Source: Rotaria sp. Silwood1 (Eukaryota > Rotifera > Eurotatoria > Philodinida > Philodinidae). From it: 64,000 nt of DNA. The stretch covers positions 235,008-299,007 of the forward strand of contig CAJNOP010000096.1 in the NCBI GenBank assembly GCA_905250075.1, written 5' to 3'. A model generated the notes under the pieces. The model was not told where the DNA came from, did no database searches, and worked only from the letters and a program-made list of their open reading frames with translations. Positions 29,201 through 41,507 of this stretch are shown piece by piece. The translations under genes were made by a program, and so were the position numbers. Numbering within the stretch: position 1 is the first letter of the stretch; the number at the start of each line of letters is the position of its first letter.

Positions 29201-32200
29201 TGACGAAGCCCATCCTCAGAAACTTTTGAGTTTCCACAGGAAAATTTTTGAAGCATGCATGTTATTCGCTAATGAAAGCTCACAGGGTCGTAAAAGGGAA
29301 CTGAGCCCCTCTCAACCTCCTCCAGCCCAAAATCCTGACTTCGCCACTAACATCAGGTCATATGTCTCATCAGTTGTTTTGCCATCATGTCGAAGAAAAA
29401 ACGATTTTCTCAACTTGATACTTCTGATGTATTTCAATTTTTGGAATGATCAGCACGAAAGCGATAAACACGAGAATGATCAATACAGAAAAATTAAGTA
29501 TGAAGAGGAAAATGAAGGTATAGAAGTGTGAGTGTGAATAAGAATAAAGAGAAGATTAACATCCACACTCGATGAACTCTATCGAACTATACCAAAAAAA
29601 AAACAATTTTTGCTCAAAATTCGAATTGTCAGTATATCTAACATAAACTTACTCTTAAAAAATGTTCAAACTCTTTTTTAATTGATTCCATAAATTCTCG
29701 ATTTCGAGCAAATGTTGTCGATCGTTTTGGTGGTAAACGTGCATCAGAAAAAACTCCATGAAAACGTATTAATTTTTGTTCTAATAAATAAAAATCTTGA
29801 TAACGTCTAAATAAGACAAAATTATAATCCATTTTAAATATTTTTTTTTTTTTCAAAATTTACCTTAATACAAACCAATGATTTCTTTCATCATCATTAT
29901 TTAATGAATTTTCTAAAACATTAAACAATTTTTTTTTTTGTCTTACTAAAATAAAAGAATATGTACCACTATTAGCATCTAATCGTCGTGCTTCAATTAT
30001 GAATGCAAAATATTTTGTATTGGAATTCATATTATCACGTAATTCATCAATGCCACAAATATGAATACGCCATGTATTTAAATCTCTTTCATCAATAGAC
30101 TAAATGAAAACAATAGAATATAAGAATGAATAGAAAAATAATTGAAAATAACATACACTATTACTGCTAATACTTGTTGTATCTTCTGGATATCTTCGAT
30201 TTACTTCATCTTTTTCTTCCAATTCTATTATAAACATAATTATATAAATGTTATAGATTATAGTAAGTTAAATTTTTATGTTTTGTTCACTTCTATGCCT
30301 TTGATATTAGTGTTGATATACTTCAGAGATAAGATATATTTAAGCATAACTGTTATACATAGAATAACTTTTGTCTCGAATAAATAGTCTTTTCATGAAC
30401 ATTAAAAGTCTTGAATACAAACACATATATTTTTCTTCAATTTGAACAAAGAAATGCTTTATGTGTAGGAAGTAGATTTGTAAACAAAATTCTAAAGTAT
30501 GATCATAAAATAGAGCTTAAAAATTCTACAACAACGGATATAATGCTTTACTAGTATTATTTAATAGAAGCAATATCTGTAAAACATCTATCAACATTAC
30601 ATGTAAGATGAGGCGTGGTGAAAACGAGCTTCAACAAAGTTTCTTAAGACCTGAAAACTATCGTATCTGATTTTTTTAGAAAAAAAACCAAAAATATGTT
30701 GTGTTCAATCTTTTTCCACCATGTTACATGATGATCTACAAACATCATAGGAGTACTTACAGCGACCAACCCGTACTGGTTGTTTGAAAAGTCTTTCTGA
30801 AACAAAAAGTAGCATTCAAGCTGTTCTACTTATTTCTAAACGATTACGAAGAACGAATATGACCTAAGTATTTTTCGCACGAGTTTTTATGATAAGAAAG
30901 TAAAAAAAGTCTCTTCAAATTGGCTGACATATCTTATCTTGTCGAGCTCTATAAATTGTATTTACAGTAGAAAACAAAATAAACATTCCTTATCTTATTC
31001 TTGTAAAAATATGGGTTGCGCAACGTCATGATATAGACTTGGGTTGAATCTAGGGCAAGTTTGAGCAATTTATATTTTCACCATAAGAAACCTCTTTCTT
31101 ATTTACTGTGAAGATAGCTCATCGAGCTCTAACAAGATAAGATATGCTACTGTCAATTGTGTTTGTAGGCGATTCGAAATAATTCAAAGGTTTTAGTTAC
31201 ATATTCTGTGAAGTTCACTGGACTTTTCCACAAAATTATACGCATATCTGAATCGAATCGGAACATAGGCTGATATCGTTTTAGATTTTGCCTAATCTTC
31301 TATTATCTTATTTGATTGTTTCTAAGAAAATTTTTCGAAATCAACATTGTCTGTACAATTGGAGATTTATTTTTATGAAATTTAATAGAACTTTCCTACA
31401 CATATGTCAAGACTTCTTTGATTAGTTACGAGTAAAATACAACTCGAAATGTCCAAATCCACGACTTTCCATTGGCAAAATGATAGGAACTTGACAGCAG
31501 AAATCTAATTTCTATTATTTTTCGGCTTGTATTTCTTGTTGTAGGTGAGAGCATTCAATCAATAATTATCACAAAAAGATCCTTCTTATAAACTCAGTTT
31601 ACTTGTCATTCTGTTAGATGCATTGCATTGAAAATTGAATAATCTAAACGAATTATACAAACTGATACATCTCTTAACTCGAATAAACCGAAGGAAGGCT
31701 TATATTAAGAAAATTATAATATAATTTTGCTGAGATAAAGATGAAATCATTTTTTGTTTTCTTCACATTCTCTTCTAATGTTTAGAATTTATCTATATTC
31801 CAACTTGGATTAATATAAAAAATAGTTCATTTTTCATTTGTATTGCCATTCTTACCTTTGTATGATGTTGTTGTATAATGTCTTGATACATTGGATTTTT
31901 TTATATTTCCATTAGAATTTCTAAATATCAAAAAAAAATCACTTCGATACGTTAAATATAATATAAGATACAAAAGACAAACTAGACATATTTACAAACA
32001 AATACAAATATGTAATTAATCAAACCTGATATCTTCCATATGATTGAAATCTAATGTATTATCATCCAAACTACGATGATTATATTAAATATTAGTACTC
32101 GGAAAAAAAAAATTTAACTAGAATGAAAAAAAAAACATTAACTAACTTTTGTTCAATAATTTTATAATCTGGTGAATCCATTCTTCTACCACACATATAA

Positions 32201-34988
32201 AGAAAATGTTCATCACTTGTTAAAAAACATCGTTGATATTTTTCTTCAACTAATTCATAAATTTTACAATGAAATTTTGATAATAATGAAAATGTATGTT
32301 GCATATCAAATTTTTCATTTAATTTATCTGACTTATTTTCATCATTATCATCATTAACACATTGTTCTAAATGATTATATATTAATAATTTAATATCATC
32401 AATTAATGTATCATTTATATCATATAAATTACAAATACTAACATAACCATCAGAATTTTTTCTATTAAGATAACGTTCATCAATATGTTTTAAACGTCGA
32501 TATATTTTTTTTCGTACTAATATATTTGATGCTGATGGTATATCATTTAATAAATCTGATAATGTCATATAAATACTTAATAAACCAATTGAACCATAAC
32601 GATCAAGTACACGACTAAATTGACTTAATAATTCTTTTTCATACATAACATCAGTTAATTGTAAACTTAATTTATTTTTATGTATAGGTCCATTCATTGT
32701 AGAAAAATGTGTTAATAATTCAACAGATGAATCTGTTGAATTTGAAATTATATTTAATATTGAATTACGTCGTTGTATAGCAGTTATAAAATAAAGATGA
32801 AATAAACGATTTAATGTATTAGGTTGACATATAGCATCAATACCATCAATAAGAATTTGACATGCAATTAATTCACTTAAAAAATGACGAGAACCTTTAC
32901 ATTCATAGATAAATTTTGGTGTTATTATTGGCATTAAATCAAGTATAAGACGTTTTAAATATTTTAATTCAGATTGACGATTATACATTGTTATATGAAG
33001 ATCATTTTTAAAAATTTTTTTCAGAAATTCAATTGAACATTGAGATTCATTAGGAGATTGAATTTTAATTGTTTGAATATAACGATCATATGTTTGAAAT
33101 ATTAATGGAAGAAGACGTTCAAGAACGAATGCATTGATATCAACCTTTAAAAATTAAAAAAAAATAATTTTATATCAATAGAATACAAATTAAATAATCG
33201 TTTCGAGCAGATATATATATTCAAACAACAACAACAAAAAAAAAAACAACGTTTTGGTTATATGATTAGACTTACATATTTTCTTTTTGTTTAATCTTAT
33301 GATTCATTCATATATATATTTTTTATTTTGTTGATTAATTAGTTTAATGCCTGATATAAGTTTTTTTTTTTTATTAATTTCGTTTATTTATGATTGAACA
33401 ACATCTAACAGAATAAACATCAACTGTGTTTTACAAAATTTAAACAGATTACCATGATTCAATTAAGAATCTCTTGAGTAAATTAATATCAAATTTCTAC
33501 TTCTATGAAAAAATTTAATATTAAATCAGCATTTTTATGAGATAATTCGAGTTAAAACAAAAAAACAAATCGAATTTTTCAACTTAGAAATATTAACGCT
33601 TCAATCACTATTCTTTCATATACAAGAGTATCCCTTCAGTTAATAAAAAAAAAAAAAGAAGTTTTTATTAACGAAATTTATGTTATTAGATAGAGTCTAT
33701 TGAGATTAGACAAAATTTTTAATGATTCATGTACTTGCTCTTGTCTTTTTTTTGAGTTATTATCATATGATTGAGTTTCTCGTCTAGAACAGGATATTTC
33801 ATTAAAAAATTTAATGTCTACATTTCAACCTTGAATTGATTTTATGAATCCGATCATAGAATGAAAGTTTCAGCTAGAATCAATGTTTTCTTCCTAAGAT
33901 ATTGAATCCTCCACATCTGTATATATTTTCAAAAAGATTTAGAAAAATTTCTTTTTTTCTTGCAATTGCCAAAATTAACTCTGAGGTTCATTCATGAAAA
34001 TATTCCTCTATGAAATTCGACAGAATTTAATTTCCTATTATAATATCAATTCATCGAGCAAAAAAACCTAAAACAAACAGTCACCATATGAAATAATATT
34101 TAAATCTTACATTTTGTATACGACGAATAACTGTTGCCAAAAAAAAACGAAAGACATGTTTTGCTTCATAAACCACACTATCGTCATGAGTAATTTGTCT
34201 AAAATATAATAATTATTATTATTTTGTTTTTTTTTGTTCAATCTAATGAATAGTTACTTACGATAACCATGGATATACATGATCTCTGAGACATAAACAA
34301 CAAAACTAAATAGAAAAGAGTAAGATTTAGAGAATATTTAATAATAGAAAAGAAAAATTTTACTTCATCAATTGCTGTATCAATACGTTTTGATAGCATT
34401 AAATGAATCCATGGATTTTTTTGCATATAATGACTATTTGCACTATATATATATATATTCAAAAGAAACTATTATAAAAAAAACAAGCATAGATTCTAAA
34501 AAATATAATAGATTTACATCTGTTTTCTTATCAGTTCTTTTTCTAAATCCTACAGAAAAATGAAGAAGATATAAAAATATAAAATAAAAAAATCAATTAA
34601 TTGTTTATAAAATACTTTTGTCGGTTCAAAAAAAATAAGTAAATTTGGCCAATATTTTGGAGACTTATTTGGATTATTTATTGAGAGTCTAAAATGAAAA
34701 AAAAAATTTTTAATTAATAAAAAAAGAAAAAAAAAATTTAATAATTTTCTTATACATACACATAATAATCAGTTAATTTATAACTGAATATAATTAATAG
34801 AATAAAGATAATCAACTGAATTTTTCTATATTACATAAAATAAAATAATCAAAAGTTAATATTTTATTTTGATTTTTAAAAGAAATATACCCAAAAACGA
34901 ATAGAATTATCAGTAGAAAAATAGTCAAACATATACAAAGAAGAGTTCGCTGGCCAATATCAGTTGAAAGCATATTATTTTTACTCAT
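26246..34988 (-). CDS. snx14: Sorting nexin 14 (transmembrane-PXA-RGS-PX-nexin C)
   Basis: The start MSKNNMLSTDIGQRTLLCIC (34988) leads into two hydrophobic helices on separate exons, the N-terminal hairpin that anchors SNX14 in the ER. Next comes a PXA domain: LRDHVYPWLS, FRFFLATVIRRIQ and VDINAFVLERLLP, with the big exon 33146-32158. The same exon carries an RGS-like region (LLSQFSRVLDRYGSIGLLS) and TSDEHFLYMCGRRMDSPD, closely like vertebrate SNX14. The PX domain is on exons at about 30100-29650 (RRYQDFYLLEQKL, ARLPPKR). The nexin C-terminal domain ends with LQLFPELQAHFEKA and TAA at 26246. SNX14 works at ER-lipid-droplet and endolysosomal contacts. Several introns exceed 700 bases (26.48-27.93, 28.93-29.65, 30.22-31.86, 33.15-34.11 kb) and contain repeats. 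I have not resolved every exon edge. Confidence 0.9.
26875..27060. repeat. GC-rich cluster of GGATYC/GATCC motifs next to the MITE
   Basis: About 180 bases in the last snx14 introns contain repeated TCGGAT, GGATTC and GGATCC-like words in both orientations, for example CCCATCGGATT and AATCCGATGGG as an inverted pair. The stretch is distinctly more GC-rich than the intron around it and ends just before the 677-bp MITE. It is probably an older inserted repeat. Confidence 0.45.
27080..27756. mobile_element. 677-bp MITE with long (about 165 bp) inverted repeats, TA duplication
   Basis: The left arm (27080-27245) and the right arm (27590-27756) are reverse complements with only a few mismatches. 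The ends read AYGGRTGTYGCAAAAGTTCT and each is flanked by TA (27078-27079 and 27757-27758), as for Tc1/mariner-type elements. The central part has no transposase frame. It lies within a long snx14 intron. High arm identity suggests a fairly recent insertion or strong fold-back constraint. Confidence 0.85.
29095..29370. repeat. GC-rich insertion of unknown origin in an snx14 intron
   Basis: This segment has GCAGCGCTGCTGCCACCGCA and a run rich in CCTCCTCCAGCCC, much more GC-rich than the intron. It encodes no recognisable protein. No flanking duplication was found. It could be a solo terminal repeat or another element fragment. Confidence 0.4.
30916..31163. repeat. Inverted repeat in an snx14 intron
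   Basis: CATATCTTATCTTG followed by GAGCTCTA on the left (about 30927-30952) pairs with GAGCTCTAACAAGATAAGATATG on the right (about 31125-31147), and the flanks TTTACAGTA / TTTACTGTG extend the pairing. The span is about 250 bases. It may be a small fold-back element; no target duplication was established. Confidence 0.5.
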
Positions 34989-35939
34989 CTAAAATATATT
35001 GAATCAAAATTCTTTCTTTATAATTTATTCAAAAAAATCAAGTAAATAATTTATTTCTCTCATGCATTGAATCAGCCTCAATATGAAAAAGCATTTTTCA
35101 CTTCTTGTCAGATTTTCGTTGATTTTTTTTTTCTTTTTCAAGCAAATACAATTATCCCTTAAAATCGTTCTGTATACAATAAACGATTAACAAATAGTAA
35201 TATTATGTTAGGTTTCATAGACTCACATGACTTACATTTCAAATTCCTTTTTCTCATTCATTAGAAGTCAAATATCGATCTCGGGTCATATACTTCTTGG
35301 CCGTTTGTTAGATCACAAAAATTACTTTTTACATGTTTGTTTTTAGTGTAGTCATCGCGTAAGTCACGAATAGTAATGTCACACAAATTTTATGCTTATG
35401 TTCTTTCTTCATTCTCATGTTGAATAAATATAACTGTTCTTTTCCTCTGTATAACGTTCCTCTATAAAAAAAACAAGAAATAAGATTTGAAAAATATTAT
35501 ATTTCAATTTACTCTGTTATTTAGCATACAAAAAAAAACACATTTACTTATCGTCAAAGTCGAAGAAAAAAGACACAGAGGTGATGGATATTTATTATGC
35601 TATAGATTGGAATGTAACCCCCAAAAGCAAAACAACAAAATAAAATCAATTCAAAGAAGAAGATGAAGATCTGCGAGTTTAAAATAAAATCATCAAAATA
35701 CAAAAAGTATGTTACATTGGTTTTTTTTTTGATTATATACATTCGGCCGTTTTTTTTTTGATCGTAAGATAACAGATATTATTAAAAAAGAAAAATAATT
35801 ATTTAATTAAAATATAACTAAAATCAAAAGAAAAAAAGAAACAAAAAATTTTTCCAGATTAGCAGCAAAAAGACAAACAAAAAAAATCGAATCAAAATGT
35901 TATTCATTTAATCATATACACATTTTTTGTTTGTTTTTT

Positions 35940-38900
35940 TTACAGATAAGTACTATCTTTTTGAGTTTTTCTTGGTGGGTCTTGTATATTAAAACGAATT
36001 TGTTGTTCAGATATTGGTTCATCAGGAATAGTTGATGCACGTTTTTTTAAAAAATTATCAAATGCAGCTGTCGTTCCATCGTCTTGTTGCAATGGTTCAT
36101 CATTATCAGGATCCTATTTAAATAAAAAGATTTTTGATAGACTTCTTATTTTTTTTGTTTGTTTTTATATTCTATCATACATCGCCTTGAATTTTTAACC
36201 AATGTTCAACTTCTCTGACATCACGTTCGGGATCCTAAATATAAAAGAAAATATTTCGATGATAATCAATAACTGATAATTCCACAAAAACATTTTCATA
36301 AAATTTTAAACTTAAAAAGAAATTTCAATATTTTATAATGAAGAAAATGTATATGAAAGTTCCATAATTGACTAAAAATGAATAAAAAACAATCAGTGAT
36401 TAATTTTTTTTTTCATATGAGTTTGAGGTGAATTTCTTTTTTTTTTTTTTATAACACTAAGTTTGTTGAATCTACATGATCTGAGATAGAGCTATTAACG
36501 TAACGAGGAGTATTCAATAGAGGCCATCGGGACGAAAATCTTTCTCATCCGAACTATTCTTCTAATTTCAACTAAACTTTTTAGTCTTATAAAGCAAATT
36601 CTCCAATCGACTATATACATCCGAGTCTGCACTATGTATGAATATTCTAAAAAGAGTTCATGCTCTGAGATTATTATTGCGAAGAATATTGCACTTTTTT
36701 AAATGTATGCCGTAACCATTCTCAGAAAAAATCTGATCGTTGAATTTCGACTGGTAACTTCGTACAGAGATATGTCTCAATAACAATAACTTTTTGTGAA
36801 TGTTTCAGGTTCTAGTGCTGTTCCTATCCTAAGATACGATGTGCTTACTTCAAGATAGAAGCAAATTAAAAGATATGATATATTGATCACGGAATTTGTT
36901 TGAAAACTAATGTAAAAATGTAGCATCTTAACAGTTTGAACTCTTTTTAGGGTATACATAGCTCTTTTAGATCTACATGATGCACATGACCCTGACTCGA
37001 AAGTGATTAACTAATTGAGAGACTTTTCTCATATGTCGAATAGTCACTTCGATTTCTGCTACTAGCATATCCTACATATTTCTCAGACAATCCTGAAGAT
37101 GATCTTATAATAATTAAGTCATAAGTGGTTGTTAATATTAGAGTATGACCCGTTGAATAGGCTGCGGGACCAACTTCACAGACTCTATTATTCTACGATT
37201 GAGGAATAAAAAGTTCTTTTCGATTTTCTCATAGTTCTGCGATTAATAAAGTTAAAAGAGCAGATAGTCCATGATGTTTTTCACTTATATATCGAAACCT
37301 ATTGTCAAAAAATTGCACTACTTTAGATATTATAAATGATAGAACTGATGTTTAATGCTCGTTCCGTCAAGAAATCATCATAAGCGTTTTATTATAGGTT
37401 TTTATTAGTTTAAGAATCTTTCTTTCTCAATTTTTGGACTTCAGGTTTTTTTGTGTTTCTTGAAAAAGTTGAATCGCCTAGAAAAAAGAAAGTTAATTTC
37501 ACTATAATTTTCTTACTTGATAATTCGTAGCAGCTCGAGTTGTTGTTGAAGCTCTAAAAGATCCACATATTTATTAAAAAAAGAAGAAGAATATTCAACA
37601 TCCACAATAGATTTCATTGAAAATGCAACTAAGAATTTAGCAATAAAGAGCAAATTTAAGCTTACGAATTCATATTCATATATTTTCTTGAAGACGAAGA
37701 AGTCGAGACATAATTTTCAACGTAACAATAAAAGAAAAATCTCCCTTTTAATAACTTACGTTGATTGCGGTTGAGTATTTCTTGGTACAACACCCTGTGA
37801 TGTTGGATTAATACCTAGAAAAAAAGAAAACAACATCAAACAGAATTGATTAAATTCACGAAAAAACAAAAATGACACCAACGCATATTTTGAAAATTAT
37901 TTATTGGTTCATCCTCAAATGTAATTAATGCTGGTACATTATCAGTATCACGCGATGATGATAATGTCTGAAAAAATTTCATTGAAGATAAAAAAAAACA
38001 AAACAACTAGATATGTATATTTATACTTTATTTGTTGGTGATTGTGACATTGAATTTGTTCGAGTTGGTGATGTTCCCGTTCGATTTAATATTGGCATTT
38101 GTGATGAACCAAAACGTCTATTACGTTCTTGCATATAATTTTCAAATTGTTTAAATGCATTATTAAATTGATCATTATATCGTAAAAGATCGACTAATTT
38201 TTAATCAAAGAAAAAATGAATTATTTCAATTAGATTAATTGATTTTACGTTACCTGTTATATCGTCAATAGTTATTTGAGATAATAAATCAATAACACGA
38301 GCTTGCATTTGTTTGCATGTATTGTGTAATTCCTAATGAAATTCATATTTTAGAATTTATTTGATAAAAATGATTGTCAACGGAAGATCTCCGATTTCGG
38401 ATAAATAGAGACGCTGCGATAGAAATAATAATGAGGAAAAAAAACGAGTTTTGAAATAGTATGAGATCGTGTTCGGATTTTTTTTTCTCGTTAATGATTA
38501 TTGCATCTTTTGTAATTGCAATATAATTCTAATTTTATACATATAATTTATTATATGAATAAAATTCAGCTTTGAATCATGATTCATTTCTAAGAAAATT
38601 ATAGTCATTTTTTTAAGTACATTTTATGATATTAGAAAATGCATGCTAGAAAAATATTTAAACACAAAAAAAAAAATAATTATATTGTTTTAAATATGCG
38701 AAAAAACATATTCAACTATTGAACATTGTTCGAATTCTGTTTTTGACTGTGAGTCGAACTCAAGGAAACTCAGAAACATCGTAAAAGAATTAGGTTCCAT
38801 GCGATACTCAACTAGAATTATGATCGTTTAATAGAACTTCAGCTCTTGGATCATCTATTCATGAAAAACTCAATGATGAGATCTTCATGTGAATTTTTGT

Positions 38901-41507
38901 CAATAGATAAATTTCATGATTCTTGGAGTATTCTTAAAATTTCAGATGAGCAATGGATCCAGAGACCGAAAAATCCATTAAAACAATCATAACTCGGATT
39001 ATGTAATGCATGAACTCGAATCCATTTAGAATTTTCTTAGTATCAATGAATTCTACTCAAAATTAAAAAATGTATTCGAACTGTATCCGACAATTGCATA
39101 TGTTTCCTTGTAAGTCGATAAGATTTTTATAATCTACATTTCAACATTAGTTACAGTTTTTCATACTCTTCCAAACAGAGCTGTGTGTAAAATAACAAGG
39201 ACCGTACAAGTTGTCGCGATAATTTATTCTATAGAAAAGTATTGATACAGCTTAAACAACGTTTTAACGGTTTATTACATACACTTATCAAAATAAATGA
39301 AATTCCATGTGCATACTTTCTCCTGTCGTGCAAAAATGTGAGTTATACTAACCATCTGGTCAAAGCATTTATTATACAAATAATATTAAAATTTAATAGA
39401 AATGTAAATTCTTATGAAATATTCTTATACGGAATAGCTTACTCGATTTCAAATCGTTTTCTTTTTTCTTACTGTTCATAGGCCGCAGAACACGATTCTT
39501 ATGTAGACTTAACTCTACTTCGGATTTAGCTATCATAAGCTCAAGTATTCGTTTCTTATTTCATCGAATTATCAAAATTTTTACACAAATATCAAATTTT
39601 TTCACCGTCTTCAACTTCTATTAGTAACATTTTTGTACTGTAGCGTCAATTACAAAATATTCGATTGTGTATGAATGAATGTTTGATCCTACATTGCTAA
39701 TGACTTGAAACAGTAATCCTTTTAAAAAAAGTATATCGAAAACTCAAATTAGACAAAGTAAAAGTTGCCATTTGAGTTTCTACTTGTTAAGCATACATGT
39801 TTAAGAAATATTTTCAGAAAAGTGAGCAAACCTACAATATAATTTCTTTTTTTTTTGTATATAAACACTTCTGCTTCACCTATATTTCTAATTTTTAGTA
39901 AAGTAGATCGAAAGCTCTTCTTTTGACAATGGAAAAAAAAGTATATTTGCGTGTTTCTCTAAGTGAACACCAGTTGCAAAGTTTTTCTGAATCGCACAAA
40001 CTTTCTAAACTAAAGCTCATCAAGTTCAAGAATTTCTAGATCTGGATTCAGTGGACTCTACTATAGAATTCTAAATATAAGTTGAAAATAATAAACGATA
40101 GCTGCATTTCATCTGGATAGCATAAAAAGATTCGGAATGTCATTTCTTTTCTACATTCTTGACTTCCTAGTGATGATTTTATTAAGATTAACGAGCCTAC
40201 TCAAAATTCAAAACATACCGCTGCCTATGCAGCTGTTGTCTTTTTTTTCTCTATTCTCAGATGAGATCATTATGTTAGTCTATTGAATTGATACTAAACA
40301 AGTATTCTTTTTTCTCTCTTTCTTTTCTGTTGTCCTTGATGGTATGCATCTCATTAAAAAGTTTTAAATGAACTACAAAAAAAAGAAATTTTTTTACCAT
40401 TAATAGTTCGAAATCTTGTGGATTTTCGTCACTCGGTTGTAATGTTATAAGCATTTCACCAAATACTTCAGCATTTGTTTGTACAATATCTAATTCACTA
40501 CGTAATTTTGCTATTTGTTCAGCTGACATTGACTGTGCACCTGTTTGATTGTTTGAAACGGAATGTGAAAAATCATTTGATGCTGACCGATTCTATTAAC
40601 AAAATCAAATCATTGTATAATTAATTTTCAAACAAATAAATCCTTACTTGTCCACCCATTGTTCCATAACTTTGTTGAGGCTAGAAAATAAATTATTAAT
40701 AAAATTTATTCAAATAAATGAATCTTACCATAGAACGTGTACTTTGTAAAGGTCGTTCGATAGTTCGCTAAATATTCACAAAATTAAAATATTTTTTATT
40801 TTATTAAAATTAAAATTTACTGTAGGTGTTAAAGATGCTTTAATAATATCTTCTGGTTCATGTGATGGAAATTGTAAACCATGTTGTACACATTCACTAT
40901 AAAAATGTTGGACATTTTTTAAATCTGGATCGTTACGAAAAGCTAATGCCCAGTTCTGAAAAAGAAAAAAAAAAGAATAGATTCTCTTATCTATTTTCTG
41001 TTTCATAATTTCAAATTTCTTACTTGAATCATACTAAGAACTCTTTCTTGTATTGCTAGAGGTGGATTATTTTTTGGTCCAATAACTCCTTTAAGTTCTT
41101 TTAAAAAATCTTTATGTGCAATTTGTAAATGAAATATTTTTCCACAATTTTTTGTTAAGGCTTCTAATAACTAAATGAAAACATAAAGAGTTTTTATTTT
41201 ATTTTATAATATCAATAGAATAATATACAGAAAGAATTAATCCAACAGTATGCCATCCTTGTTGTAATGGATTTATTTGTAAACGTTTTCGTATGACTTT
41301 CATTGCTTCTTTTGCACTATTTATAATAAATATATATGAAAATAAAATAACATTAAGGAAAATCTACCTTTCTTCATGACTATTAACATAATCACAAATT
41401 TTCATTATTAAACTCCAATCTTCACTTGCTTGACTACTATCAGTAGCTCTTTCAATAGCTTGTTGAAGACCTGTTGGATGTGTACTGCTGCGGAAGATAT
41501 TCGTCAT
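35940..41507 (-). CDS. tom1: TOM1-like endosomal adaptor (VHS-GAT)
   Basis: The start ATG at 41507 gives MTNIFRSSTHPTGLQQAIER. A VHS domain follows: ATDSSQASEDWSLIMKICDY, CGKIFHLQIAHKDFLKEL and NWALAFRNDPDLKNVQ. A GAT domain lies on exons at about 40520-40400 and 38335-38160: LRSELDIVQTNAEVFGEML, then LLRYNDQFNNAFKQFE. The Ser/Pro/Thr-rich tail ends in RKTQKDSTYL and stop. This order and length match TOM1/TOM1L proteins, which bind ubiquitin, Tollip and clathrin to sort cargo at early endosomes. Roughly 12 exons are separated by short introns, but introns at about 36.24-37.52 and 38.34-40.39 kb are 1.3-2 kb and hold repeats. Upstream in-frame codons (MNRSNN, 41552) are unlikely to be the start. 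Confidence 0.88.
36470..37030. repeat. Dispersed repeat family, copy B (in a tom1 intron)
   Basis: AAAAAGAGTTCATGCTCTGA (about 36650) and its continuation match copy A at about 24940 over roughly 70 bases. The right end, GACTCGAAAGTGATTAACTA (about 36992), matches copies A and C. It is part of the reason this intron is much longer than most in the gene. Confidence 0.55.
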
